64,000 bases of DNA from Terrisporobacter glycolicus ATCC 14880 = DSM 1288 (GCF_036812735.1 NZ_CP117523.1:3100001-3164000); one strand, 5' to 3'. Counted from the first letter of the stretch, positions 34,137 to 42,642 are shown. A program made the numbers and translations. The notes: a model not told the origin generated them from the letters alone.

Positions 34137-37100
34137 TTATTTTACAACTATATCTTTCTCTACACTCGCTGTAGCTGTTTTGCTCATTTTTATAGTGATT
34201 TTAGTATTTTTCTTTTGTTTTGGTATGCTTATTGAGTAAGTGCCATTTTTACTAACCTTAGCTGATTTACCTATTTGTTTTTCATTTACATAAACTCTAA
34301 TCGTTGCTCCAGGTTGACCTTTGCCGCTAATTTTTGTTGATGATGATTTAATGGAATTTGCAGTAAGTGATTTAGAGAATACATTTAAAACTGTTGTAGT
34401 TTTTCCATCTGTATAATATCCTGCTTTTGAAATTTTAACATTTATTTTAACATATAGTTTTTGAGTAGGTATTTTAACAGAGTATTTTCCATTTTTATCT
34501 ACTGTTGTTTTTCCTGCTTCTTTATTATTTAAATATACTCTAACTACAGCTCCTGGCATACCTTTACCTTTTACTAATTTGTCCTTTGGTTTTATTCTAT
34601 TTACTGTAAAAGTTTTTATTTGCTTTAATACTGTTTTTGATAGTTTTTGTGATATATACCCATCCTTAGTCATTTTTACAGTAATTTTTGTTCCTCCTGA
34701 TTGACCAGATATTTTTATAGAATAAGTTCCATCAACTAGAACTTTTGAAGATCCTATTAGTTTATTTCCAACATAGGCTTGGACTTTAGCACCGCCTTGT
34801 CCTTTACCTGTAATTTTAGTTGCATTGTATTTAATATTATTTACAGTCATGTTATTATCAAACTCAACTTTTAGTTGATTTACTGCACTATTTAACTTGT
34901 CTATTCTTTCCACATAATTTTTTTGTTCTTTACTTAATTTATCATAGGCCGATTTTACTTCTCTTATCTGCTTATAATCATTTTCTGTTATTTTTGATGG
35001 TATTTTACTTATTAATTTATCTATCTTAGTAGCTACTTTTAAATCTGATTCACCTTTTGACACTAAGTCTTTTAAATTATTTATTTTATCTACCGTTAAT
35101 ATATAATCTTGTACATCTTTACTAAACTTATTAAAATCACTTAAAAGTAACTTTCCTTCTTCCAATTGTTTTTTATTGGTAACTATTAAAGAAGCATTTT
35201 TTACTTTATTGTCAAATTCATCCGCTTTTTTTATTAATTCTAAATTTGTTATTACTTTGTTATAAGATTCTTTTGCTAAACTATTTACATTAAAGTATTT
35301 TTTAGATTGAGAATTTAGTGACTCATATCTATTTATTAACATCTTAGCTTTTTCAACAGTACTTCTATCTGATTTTAAAGGTAGATGTAAATCTAAAAAT
35401 TTCTTTGCAAGCATTGAAGCATTTTCTTTATTTACATTGTCTTTTCCTATTTCTAGTACTATTTTATCCAACGTAGCTTTTGCAGTTTTCACCTTATTAT
35501 TATTTTTCACACTATTATCCATATTTCCATGTGCGTTTATTGCAATCACTACATTTTCCATGTCTTCCTCTAATGCCGGTCTTTGAATTTTTTCAACCAA
35601 GTTTACAAAGTTCTTTATTTCCAGTTCTTTAATTTCTTCTAAATATTTATTTAACTTTGACACCACTGAGTTATCTATTAGTAATTTTTGATCTTCACTT
35701 AATGAGTCATACATTGATTTTGCTGATAATATGTCTGTTTTATTTTTATCACTATAACCATTACTTAAATCAATACTATTAATAGCTTTTACAACATTCT
35801 CTACAAATACTTTATTTACTGCTTTTATACTAATAATTGTATTTTCTGCATTTTTTATTTTACTTATATTGTTTGTCAAATCAGTATTTAATTGTTCTTG
35901 TTGCTCTTTTCTTAATAAATCATATGCCTTTCTTGCTTCATTTATTGTAGCTTCATCATTCAAACTTATTTCATCTGGAATTTTTGAAATAATAGTTTTT
36001 ACTTTTTCTATTTCTAAGTTACTTATTGTTTCTTCAGCTTTAAGTAATTTATCTAAATTAGTAACATATTCCTTTTGCGTATCTGTTAAAGAATTATATG
36101 CATTTCTTATTTCTTCAATTTCTTCTTTATTATCTAAAGTAACGTCTCTTATTTTATTGATTTTTTCTATAACAGAGATTGCCGTTTCTTCGTCTTCACT
36201 TATAACAGTTACTTTACAGTAAGCAGATTTTCCACCTACTTTACCATATATATTTGTAGTTCCAGCTTTTTTACCAGTTACTACACCATTTTTGTCTACT
36301 GTTGCTATTGAACTACTAGAAGTTGTCCAAGTGACTGTTTTATCTATTGTTGAATTGTCTGGTTCTGTAATTGCAGAAAGTTTTATAGTTTTATTTACAG
36401 ATATTTTAGCTGTACTTGGATTTATAGTAACTTTTGTTATAGGTATATTTACTGTAACACTGCATTTAACAGTATGTTCTCCTATTTGCGCTACTATATT
36501 TGTCGTTCCTGCTCCAGCTGCTGTTACCAATCCATTTTTATCAACCTTTGCAATTGATTCGTCCTCTGATTTCCATATTACAATAACATCTCCCATAGCA
36601 TCTGCTGGGTCAGGCGTGGCAATTAATGTAAATGTTTTATCTAAATCTAAAGATAATTCAGTTTTATTAATTTTTACCCCGGTAAGTTTTGATTCAACGT
36701 TTACATTACAAGATATAGTTTGCCCATTTACGTAGGCATGTATTTTAGTAGTACCTACTCCCATACCTTCTATAGTTCCATCTTGGGAAACTGTTGCTAT
36801 TTTATCATCATCTGTAGACCAGTATATATCTTTAGGTTTAAATCCTCCATTTATCTTTAATTCTAGTTTTTTACTTTCATTTTTTTGCAAAGTTATATCA
36901 CTTAGTGACATAGAAATTACATCTGTCATATCATAAAGACTATTTTTCCCTTGTAAAAATCTTTGATAAGCCACAAGTGCATACATTGCTTGATCTGTAG
37001 CCATGCCATTTACTGAACCGCTTAATGTGTGTTTAAACCCTCCACCGTCGCAGTAATATTCCATAATTGCTGTTAATAGCCAATTTTTATCTTTTATGAA

Positions 37101-38618
37101 TCTTGCATCTGATGTTGGATCTATGCCTAGCTCACACAAGGCAACTATAACTTGAGCTATACTTTCGCTATTTACAGTTCCCCAGCTTGCATAACCACCA
37201 TTTTCTTTTTGTATATTAGAAAGCTTCGTTAATGCTCTTTCTATAAAAGGAGACACTTTTTCGTTATCTTTATATGGTGCCAGCGCTTGTAATGCCATCG
37301 CTGTTATATCTGGGTCTGGTGTAGTTCCCGATAATGCCCATCCTCCTGCTTCAGTAGTACCAGTCTTTATTTCTTTGCTTAGTATATAATCAATATATTT
37401 ATCTCTTGTAGCTTGTTCTTTACCTTCTTGCACTGTTGGTATTTCATAGTCTCTAGTGTCTAAAGCTATAAGCGCAAAAATAGGCCCATTAATTCCTTGC
37501 CATACAACTTGTTGGTAATCTGCCAAGGGAGCAACCATATTATAGCCAGCTACGTCTCTTGCATCCTTACCTATGGAAGATAATCCTAATATTAATCTTG
37601 AATACTCTGTGTATTTCCTCTTATCTAATACTCCATCTACACTCTTTACTTTTTCTTCTATTCTTTTGTAATAGTTTCCATAATAATTTTCTGGAACACT
37701 GATATTTCCTCTTGCAAGAGAAAGAACTGTCCATTCTCCTGCACCTGTACCAAAAGCCGGTTCTGGAACTGTATTTATCATAAATTTTCCAGTTGAGCTT
37801 ATTGCTTCATCAACTGATGGAGATGGTTTGTTTATATTATCATTTACACCCAATTGTTTAAGTGTACTTTCCAATGATTTCAATGCATTATCTACTTCAT
37901 ATTGCGTACTTTCCATATTTGTCAATACATTATTAGCTTTATCATAGGCTTTCCTTACTTTTACATTTCTTAGTAATGATAGTTTATTATCTCCACTATT
38001 TATTTTTGCAACTGCTGTTGTTAATTTATCTTTATTAGCTGTTTTAATTGAACCCCAAGATGAACCTAAATCTTCACCATATCCATATACAGTGTATTGC
38101 CATCTCATTACATCTCCATTTTTCGGATTATATCCAGATACACCTGTATTTGGAAATTCATTGCCTATCGTATACATCCAGCCAGACATTTGAGTATAAT
38201 CAAATGCACATAACCATCCATCTTTTTTTCTTGAAGTAGGATCATTTGATAGTTTCTCTAAAATATATGTTGGTATGTTTTCTATTCTATAGTCATTGTC
38301 TTTTACACCAGAAATATAAAAAGTATTTTCAATATCTCCTGTTGCTTGATAGTTTTCTGACCCAAGAACTCTATCTACAACTTTAGCTCCATTATCGCCT
38401 TCATAATAAGGAACTATAATAGGCTCTTGTATATAACCTAGTCCAAGTGTAAATTTTTCTATACTTAGAGTTATATACCGTTGAGGAGTTTTTCCCTCAA
38501 TATAGCCTAATTTTTGATTGGTTTGATTCTCAGCGCTTGCAAATACTGGACACAACACATTAAATACAAGTACTAAAGACATCAATAGGGATAAAAATTT
38601 TCCCTTGAGTTTTTTCAT
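34137..38618 (-). CDS. Very large secreted protein joining DUF4430, FIVAR and a transcobalamin-alpha-like barrel, then Big_2, helical and Ig-like repeats
   Basis: 1493 residues; start at 38618, because GGGGG is nine bases away (the ATG at 38627 touches it). Signal peptide 1-30. DUF4430 at about 45-205 (MSGWMYTIGNEFPNTGVSGY, VMRWQYTVYGYGEDLGSSW). FIVAR at about 210-260. Alpha barrel at about 265-570, closely similar to the dockerin protein (TPDPDITAMALQALAPYKDN, DQAMYALVAYQRFLQGKNSL). About three Big_2-like Ig domains follow (about 575-820; TVDKNGVVTGKKAGTTNIYG). A long helical FIVAR-like stretch fills about 825-1225, and three Big_6-like repeats end the protein (GKGQPGATIRVYVNEKQIGK). It thus carries both transcobalamin halves in one chain, beta domain first. 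No sortase or SLH anchor is visible. Confidence 0.9.
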   Translation of the reverse strand: MKKLKGKFLSLLMSLVLVFNVLCPVFASAENQTNQKLGYIEGKTPQRYITLSIEKFTLGLGYIQEPIIVPYYEGDNGAKVVDRVLGSENYQATGDIENTFYISGVKDNDYRIENIPTYILEKLSNDPTSRKKDGWLCAFDYTQMSGWMYTIGNEFPNTGVSGYNPKNGDVMRWQYTVYGYGEDLGSSWGSIKTANKDKLTTAVAKINSGDNKLSLLRNVKVRKAYDKANNVLTNMESTQYEVDNALKSLESTLKQLGVNDNINKPSPSVDEAISSTGKFMINTVPEPAFGTGAGEWTVLSLARGNISVPENYYGNYYKRIEEKVKSVDGVLDKRKYTEYSRLILGLSSIGKDARDVAGYNMVAPLADYQQVVWQGINGPIFALIALDTRDYEIPTVQEGKEQATRDKYIDYILSKEIKTGTTEAGGWALSGTTPDPDITAMALQALAPYKDNEKVSPFIERALTKLSNIQKENGGYASWGTVNSESIAQVIVALCELGIDPTSDARFIKDKNWLLTAIMEYYCDGGGFKHTLSGSVNGMATDQAMYALVAYQRFLQGKNSLYDMTDVISMSLSDITLQKNESKKLELKINGGFKPKDIYWSTDDDKIATVSQDGTIEGMGVGTTKIHAYVNGQTISCNVNVESKLTGVKINKTELSLDLDKTFTLIATPDPADAMGDVIVIWKSEDESIAKVDKNGLVTAAGAGTTNIVAQIGEHTVKCSVTVNIPITKVTINPSTAKISVNKTIKLSAITEPDNSTIDKTVTWTTSSSSIATVDKNGVVTGKKAGTTNIYGKVGGKSAYCKVTVISEDEETAISVIEKINKIRDVTLDNKEEIEEIRNAYNSLTDTQKEYVTNLDKLLKAEETISNLEIEKVKTIISKIPDEISLNDEATINEARKAYDLLRKEQQEQLNTDLTNNISKIKNAENTIISIKAVNKVFVENVVKAINSIDLSNGYSDKNKTDILSAKSMYDSLSEDQKLLIDNSVVSKLNKYLEEIKELEIKNFVNLVEKIQRPALEEDMENVVIAINAHGNMDNSVKNNNKVKTAKATLDKIVLEIGKDNVNKENASMLAKKFLDLHLPLKSDRSTVEKAKMLINRYESLNSQSKKYFNVNSLAKESYNKVITNLELIKKADEFDNKVKNASLIVTNKKQLEEGKLLLSDFNKFSKDVQDYILTVDKINNLKDLVSKGESDLKVATKIDKLISKIPSKITENDYKQIREVKSAYDKLSKEQKNYVERIDKLNSAVNQLKVEFDNNMTVNNIKYNATKITGKGQGGAKVQAYVGNKLIGSSKVLVDGTYSIKISGQSGGTKITVKMTKDGYISQKLSKTVLKQIKTFTVNRIKPKDKLVKGKGMPGAVVRVYLNNKEAGKTTVDKNGKYSVKIPTQKLYVKINVKISKAGYYTDGKTTTVLNVFSKSLTANSIKSSSTKISGKGQPGATIRVYVNEKQIGKSAKVSKNGTYSISIPKQKKNTKITIKMSKTATASVEKDIVVK

Positions 38619-38703
38619 AAAACTCATCCCCCTTTTAAATTTTATCAGTGAAATATTTACAAAATGTTATTAAAATTGCTATATTTTGTTCTATATAAAA
38701 TTA

Positions 38704-38742
38704 TATAAAAAAAAAGACTAAAACATAGTCTAGTCTTTTTGT
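38704..38742 (-). terminator. Terminator of the response-regulator gene
   Basis: AAAAAGACTA (38711-38720) pairs with TAGTCTTTTT (38731-38740); on the reverse strand a long T run follows (38715-38707). Box (c) lies just before it on this strand, so a promoter and a terminator are interleaved. Confidence 0.8.
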
Positions 38743-38751
38743 ATTAGCATG

Positions 38752-38775
38752 GTAGTACTACTCGAAGTAATACCG
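38752..38775 (-). promoter_or_regulatory. Regulatory box (c) upstream of the 1493-residue protein gene
   Basis: GTAGTACTAC at 38752-38761 is perfect, followed by TCGAAG and TAATAC, giving the same GTACTAC-N6-TAxTAC layout as boxes (a) and (b). On the gene strand CTAATAC follows the box as a possible -10. It lies 134 bases upstream of the start codon. Confidence 0.65.
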
Positions 38776-38786
38776 TATAAATCTTT

Positions 38787-39398
38787 TTATTCTTTACTTT
38801 GTAACTTTACATAAGAAATTGCTTCTTTTCTATTTCGAAGATTTAATTTTACAAAAATATTACTGACATGCTTTTTAACTGTACATTCTGTAATATATAA
38901 TTTATTTCCAATTTCTTTATTATTACATCCATCTCCAATTAATTGTAAAACTTCATCTTCTCTTTTAGTTAGCTTATTTCTACTATGTTTTTCTTCATGC
39001 TCAAACAACTTTTCAAGTAAGTCTAAATCATAGTACTTTTTACCTTTAATTACATTATGTACAATAGAAGAAAAATCATTTTTATCAGGTATGTCTGCAA
39101 CATAACCTTCTACACCATTTTTTAAAGCTCTCTTAAAAATAGCCCCTCTTTTTCTAATATCCAACACAATAACTTTTATTTGATCATTGATAGACTTTAT
39201 AGATTCTATAAAACTTAATAATTCCAAATAGTCATTCCTTATATCTATTATTATCATTTCAATATTATCGTATTGCATATTGCAAATAAGTTCTAACTTT
39301 TTCACAGAAATAACTTCAATTTCGTCTTCGCTATTATTTAGTATATCTTCTACTACCCCAATAATAATATCTGATTCTGAAATAACCAAAACATTCAT
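38787..39398 (-). CDS. LuxR/NarL-type response regulator with degenerate receiver domain
   Basis: 203 residues; ATG 39398 follows SD AAGGGGTG. Receiver at 1-115: the acidic ESD cluster (8-10) and the phospho-acceptor-like Asp52 (MIIIDIRND) are present. The conserved Thr/Ser is replaced (VIVLD) and the invariant Lys is absent (GYVAD instead of GYxxK), so normal phosphorylation is doubtful. The HTH at about 140-200 is standard: LTKREDEVLQLIGDGCNNKE, then YITECTVKKHVSNIFVKLNL. No histidine kinase is encoded nearby. The gene sits beside the capture locus, and GTAGTACTAC-like palindromes, of a type such dimers bind, precede the locus genes and this gene. Control of the locus is inferred. Confidence 0.9.
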   Translation of the reverse strand: MNVLVISESDIIIGVVEDILNNSEDEIEVISVKKLELICNMQYDNIEMIIIDIRNDYLELLSFIESIKSINDQIKVIVLDIRKRGAIFKRALKNGVEGYVADIPDKNDFSSIVHNVIKGKKYYDLDLLEKLFEHEEKHSRNKLTKREDEVLQLIGDGCNNKEIGNKLYITECTVKKHVSNIFVKLNLRNRKEAISYVKLQSKE

Positions 39399-39572
39399 TT
39401 TGTTACACCCCTTACTAAAAAAACAAAAAATCAAGCAAACTGACATTTTAGTTTTAAATTTATTCCCTCAATCTTGAAAAAATCATAACCTTAACCCTAA
39501 TAAATTACCTTTATCATTTAATTCTTTGTATTTATAAAGAAGTCTATCATCTAATTTAAATACTGTCAATTA

Positions 39573-39590
39573 AAGTAGTAGTACTTTATT
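39573..39590 (-). promoter_or_regulatory. Regulatory box (d), variant, upstream of the response-regulator gene
   Basis: GTAGTACTTT at 39578-39587 matches GTAGTACTAC at 8 of 10 positions and keeps the AGTACT core. It lies 180 bases upstream of the regulator start and could allow self-regulation; the match is weaker than at the other sites. Confidence 0.4.
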
Positions 39591-39628
39591 AATCTAAAAA
39601 CATCTGTTTAAAATAAGTAACATTATAT

Positions 39629-40411
39629 TTAATCAATAATTTTAAAATATTTCATAGCATGTTCTATTCCATCTTCATCTATATGTTTTGTAACAAATGT
39701 AGCTTTTTTAAACAAATCTGGATTTCCATTGCCCATAACTATACTATTTGAGGCACTTTCTAGCATAGGTATATCATTATTACTGTCTCCAAAAGCAAAT
39801 GTATTTTCTTTATCTATATTAAAATGATTAATTAAAAAATCTATACCACTTCCTTTTGAATGTCCTTTTGGTATTAACTCTCTTGTTCCTTTTCCATGAT
39901 CTATGTAATCAAATATTTCTTTTATATCTTCACAAAAATCATCTATATATTTGTTATCATCATATCTAATAAACATCTTATTAAATGTCATATTTTCTAA
40001 ATCATAGGGCTTTACTGGGTAATTTTGTTTCCTTAAATTAGATAATAAAAAATCATCTTCTGCATTTTCATCAACATATATAGCTTCTTCACCTTCTAGT
40101 ACAGCATTTAGCTCATACTTTTTTAATGAGTTCAATATAACGTTATACTTCTCTTTATTAACTCTATTAACATAAAGTACTTCATTGTTAACTTCTATAT
40201 AAGTACCACATCCACAAACATATCCATCAAAGCCTAATTCCTTTATATCATCACCTATTAACGATTTTGTTCTTCCTGTATTTATAAAAATTAAATGACC
40301 TTTTTCCTTTGCTTTTTTAAGTGCATTTTTTGTACTTTCTGGTATGGTAAAAGTTTTGTGAGAAAGCAAAGTTTCATCAATATCGAAAAATAAAATCTTC
40401 CTATTTTTCAT
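39629..40411 (-). CDS. HAD-superfamily hydrolase, Cof type (IIB)
   Basis: 260 residues. Motif I is FFDIDETLLS (nucleophile Asp10 and Asp12). Motif II is INTGRT, motif III includes the Lys in KGSGIDFLINHF, and motif IV is FAFGDSNNDIPMLESA. The cap of the IIB type is inserted between motifs II and III. These enzymes dephosphorylate sugar phosphates, nucleotides or cofactors such as PLP and FMN; the substrate is not predictable here. The SD GGGAGGATG precedes the ATG. It is monocistronic. Confidence 0.92.
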   Translation of the reverse strand: MKNRKILFFDIDETLLSHKTFTIPESTKNALKKAKEKGHLIFINTGRTKSLIGDDIKELGFDGYVCGCGTYIEVNNEVLYVNRVNKEKYNVILNSLKKYELNAVLEGEEAIYVDENAEDDFLLSNLRKQNYPVKPYDLENMTFNKMFIRYDDNKYIDDFCEDIKEIFDYIDHGKGTRELIPKGHSKGSGIDFLINHFNIDKENTFAFGDSNNDIPMLESASNSIVMGNGNPDLFKKATFVTKHIDEDGIEHAMKYFKIID

Positions 40412-40724
40412 TTTATCATCCTCCCTAATGTCTTTTTCTTTACATATAAATATAGCTTTAAGTTATATTTTTTTCAATTGCATCTTTTCTATTATACAAT
40501 TATTTTTTATATCTAATTATTTAGGTATTAATATTTTTCAAATAATAAAATTTATGAATTCCTAAAATTTTGTATTTTGGTAGCGAAACAAAATAATGAA
40601 TATAATAATAGTATGTATTTTATCCAATATACGTAAAAATTTCACTTCATTCATATCACTACTTTGTATAGCATACAGTTTTAACTAACTCCATTACTCA
40701 AGTAAAAGTATTCGCAAATTACAA
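40412..40724. other. Intergenic region upstream of the HAD gene
   Basis: AT-rich, about 310 bases. It should hold the promoter of the HAD gene on the reverse strand. A short inverted repeat (ATTTTGT with ACAAAAT around 40567-40595) is the only structure I see; no coding frame with SD and no known RNA motif. Confidence 0.6.
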
Positions 40725-40756
40725 TAAAAAAGCCAGTATAAAACTGGCTTTATTCT
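40725..40756 (-). terminator. Terminator of the DUF1232 gene
   Basis: AATAAAAAAGCCAGT (40725-40739) pairs with ACTGGCTTTATT (40745-40756) around a short loop; on the reverse strand a T6 run follows. It overlaps the last codons of the gene. Confidence 0.88.
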
Positions 40757-41163
40757 TCATCTTTAATACTATAACTAGCATCATCTATTACATTTGGATC
40801 TTTATATACTTTTTTACCGCTTCTTTCATATGGATCTTGAGGACCTTTGTATTTAGACAGTTCCTCATAAATTATACCTATTGCCCATATTACCATAAAG
40901 GCATCATCAAAAAATCCTAATGGACCAAACAAGGCCTCTGGAATGATATCTATAGAAAACACAAAGTATATTAGTGTAGCTACAAAAGAAAAAAATACTT
41001 TAGCCTTTCCTAAAAAAGATACATTTCTATCACTAAAATAGTCTGCAACTTTAGGTAAATTTTTTATAAATCCTATGCCAAATCCCGCTTCTTTAAATCT
41101 CACTAATATTCTCTTAAAACTATCTAAAAACCTGTTGCCAGTATTCATAGTCTTGTTCATCAT
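40750..41163 (-). CDS. DUF1232 (YkvA-like) membrane protein
   Basis: 137 residues. The DUF1232 core is KVFFSFVATLIYFVFSIDII, then PEALFGPLGFFDDAFMVIWA, with the conserved P(D/E)xxP..G.xDD pattern. Two membrane helices are likely. The C terminus is charged (PQDPYERSGKKVYKDP). The SD AAGGAGA precedes the ATG. The family has no firmly known biochemical function. Confidence 0.9.
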   Translation of the reverse strand: MMNKTMNTGNRFLDSFKRILVRFKEAGFGIGFIKNLPKVADYFSDRNVSFLGKAKVFFSFVATLIYFVFSIDIIPEALFGPLGFFDDAFMVIWAIGIIYEELSKYKGPQDPYERSGKKVYKDPNVIDDASYSIKDEE

Positions 41164-41266
41164 ACATTCTCCTTAAGAATAATATATTTCCACATAATTG
41201 TTTATACAATATATTAAAACAAAAATCGACTATATTCAAGAATAATTTTTTATGTATTAGTATAGT

Positions 41267-41926
41267 TTATTCTACAATTAATCCTATTAATCTCACTAAT
41301 TCTAATCCTTGGCTAGCATTTACTTTAGCCTTGTATAATTCTGGTATTCCAATTTCAATTCCATCAATCTCACAATTAGACAAATTTACATCTTCTAAAT
41401 ATGTTCTTGTAAAAACTGTCTTTTTAAAATCACAATCATCAAAGTTTAAACATTTATTTTTTACTTCCATAAATACGCTTGAAGCGAAAGATGAGCCTTC
41501 TAAGCTTACCTTGTTTAATTTGCTAAAAGCAAAACTACTATAATCGCCTAAAATATTTTTAAATAAGCAATCTTTTAAATGCGCATCTTCAATTTTGACC
41601 CCTACCATCTTGCAATTTACAAATTCTGTCCTAAATATACTTCCTTCTGAAAAATCAATATTAGATAGATCACATTTATCAAATATAACATCTAATAGGT
41701 CTATGTATCTAAATGTACAATTGTCAAAGTTTACATTTTTAAAAACGCAACTATCAAAAGATAATCTAGACTCATCCATAGTTGGAATATCAATATTTTC
41801 AATCAATTTATCACAGATTTTTTCATCTTCCTCTATTAATTCCAATAATTGATCTGCAGTACTTATTACTTCTAAATTAACATTTATCTTAGGCTTTTGA
41901 ATTTTTTTCAATCTACTCATCTCCAT
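41267..41926 (-). CDS. Pentapeptide-repeat protein
   Basis: 219 residues. From about residue 50 the sequence follows the A(D/N)LxF-type five-residue periodicity: CVFKNVNFDNCTFRYIDLLD, CDLSNIDFSEGSIFRTEFVN, CKMVGVKIEDAHLKDCLFKN, CDFKKTVFTRTYLEDVNLSN. This builds a right-handed four-sided beta helix. Some relatives (Qnr, MfpA) mimic DNA and protect gyrase, but most have unknown roles and no such link is visible here. The frame also offers a second ATG two codons on. Confidence 0.9.
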   Translation of the reverse strand: MEMSRLKKIQKPKINVNLEVISTADQLLELIEEDEKICDKLIENIDIPTMDESRLSFDSCVFKNVNFDNCTFRYIDLLDVIFDKCDLSNIDFSEGSIFRTEFVNCKMVGVKIEDAHLKDCLFKNILGDYSSFAFSKLNKVSLEGSSFASSVFMEVKNKCLNFDDCDFKKTVFTRTYLEDVNLSNCEIDGIEIGIPELYKAKVNASQGLELVRLIGLIVE

Positions 41927-41979
41927 TCTTAAAATTTCTCCATATACTTTGAAAAAATAATTATTTTTATTTAATTATA

Positions 41980-42642
41980 TTACCATTTATTTATTTCTTT
42001 ACATAAAATTTTTCCATCAGCATATTTTTCTAAATATTCACAAGCCTCATCCATATATTTATATAGGTCTTCATCACCATTAAATGAAATTATATTCATT
42101 AGAATATGCTTAGCATCTGTAGTTATCATAGCTCTTACAGAATCCGAAGTTGTGCTACCAAACTTTCCTTTATTATCATAAAATACTGGTAAATTAGCAA
42201 TATTCAATTCTCCCTTACCTATGCCTACATAAGTTTCACCTTCCTCAGCAATTGTAAAATGTATATCTCCACTTATCTTATCTAAATCATAAGTTCCCAC
42301 AGAGTATGCAGAGTTTAAAGAGATTAAATTATTTATATCTACCACATTATTAACTTTATATAAACCAAGACCCCTAGCTATTCTTCTGTATAGTGCTTCA
42401 GAAGATAACCTATATCTAGATGGATCCTTCCCAAAGGCTTTATAGGCAACTCTAGAGTCTGCAATATTTTTTATTGTATTAATTCTTTTAACTGGCACAT
42501 TATTTTCTATTTCCTTTGCTTTTTCATCAATTATATTCCATAATTTTTCATTTTTCTCTGTTACACTAACATAAGCTTCAATAGAACCGATTGCTACATT
42601 ATTACACTTTTCATTAATTTTATCATCAATTATTATTTTCAT
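41980..42642 (-). CDS. B3/B4 (tRNA synthetase beta-like) domain protein
   Basis: 220 residues. The B3/B4 domain known from the phenylalanyl-tRNA synthetase beta chain fills most of it: KAFGKDPSRYRLSSEALYRR, GLYKVNNVVDINNLISLNSA, GTYDLDKISGDIHFTIAEEG, then FGSTTSDSVRAMITTDAKHI. Free-standing versions may edit or bind aminoacyl-tRNA or amino acids, but the function is not settled. The SD AAAGGGGTTG precedes the ATG. It is transcribed alone, divergent from ferritin. Confidence 0.9.
   Translation of the reverse strand: MKIIIDDKINEKCNNVAIGSIEAYVSVTEKNEKLWNIIDEKAKEIENNVPVKRINTIKNIADSRVAYKAFGKDPSRYRLSSEALYRRIARGLGLYKVNNVVDINNLISLNSAYSVGTYDLDKISGDIHFTIAEEGETYVGIGKGELNIANLPVFYDNKGKFGSTTSDSVRAMITTDAKHILMNIISFNGDEDLYKYMDEACEYLEKYADGKILCKEINKW

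Noticed and set aside
35869-36735. Long forward-strand open frames inside the 1493-residue protein gene
   Set aside because: They are antisense to a convincing multi-domain protein, without SD sites or domains; low G+C repeats tend to open such frames.
24819-39628. Search for a cobalamin riboswitch in the leaders of the DUF4430/ECF units
   Set aside because: No B12-box-like or AdoCbl aptamer sequence was seen by eye in 31890-32142, 33955-34136, 38619-38786 or 39399-39628. The cobalamin assignment therefore rests on protein folds alone.
41267-41926. Pentapeptide protein as a Qnr-type quinolone resistance factor
   Set aside because: Pentapeptide repeats alone do not show gyrase binding; the chain has an irregular middle and no Qnr loop features that I can identify.
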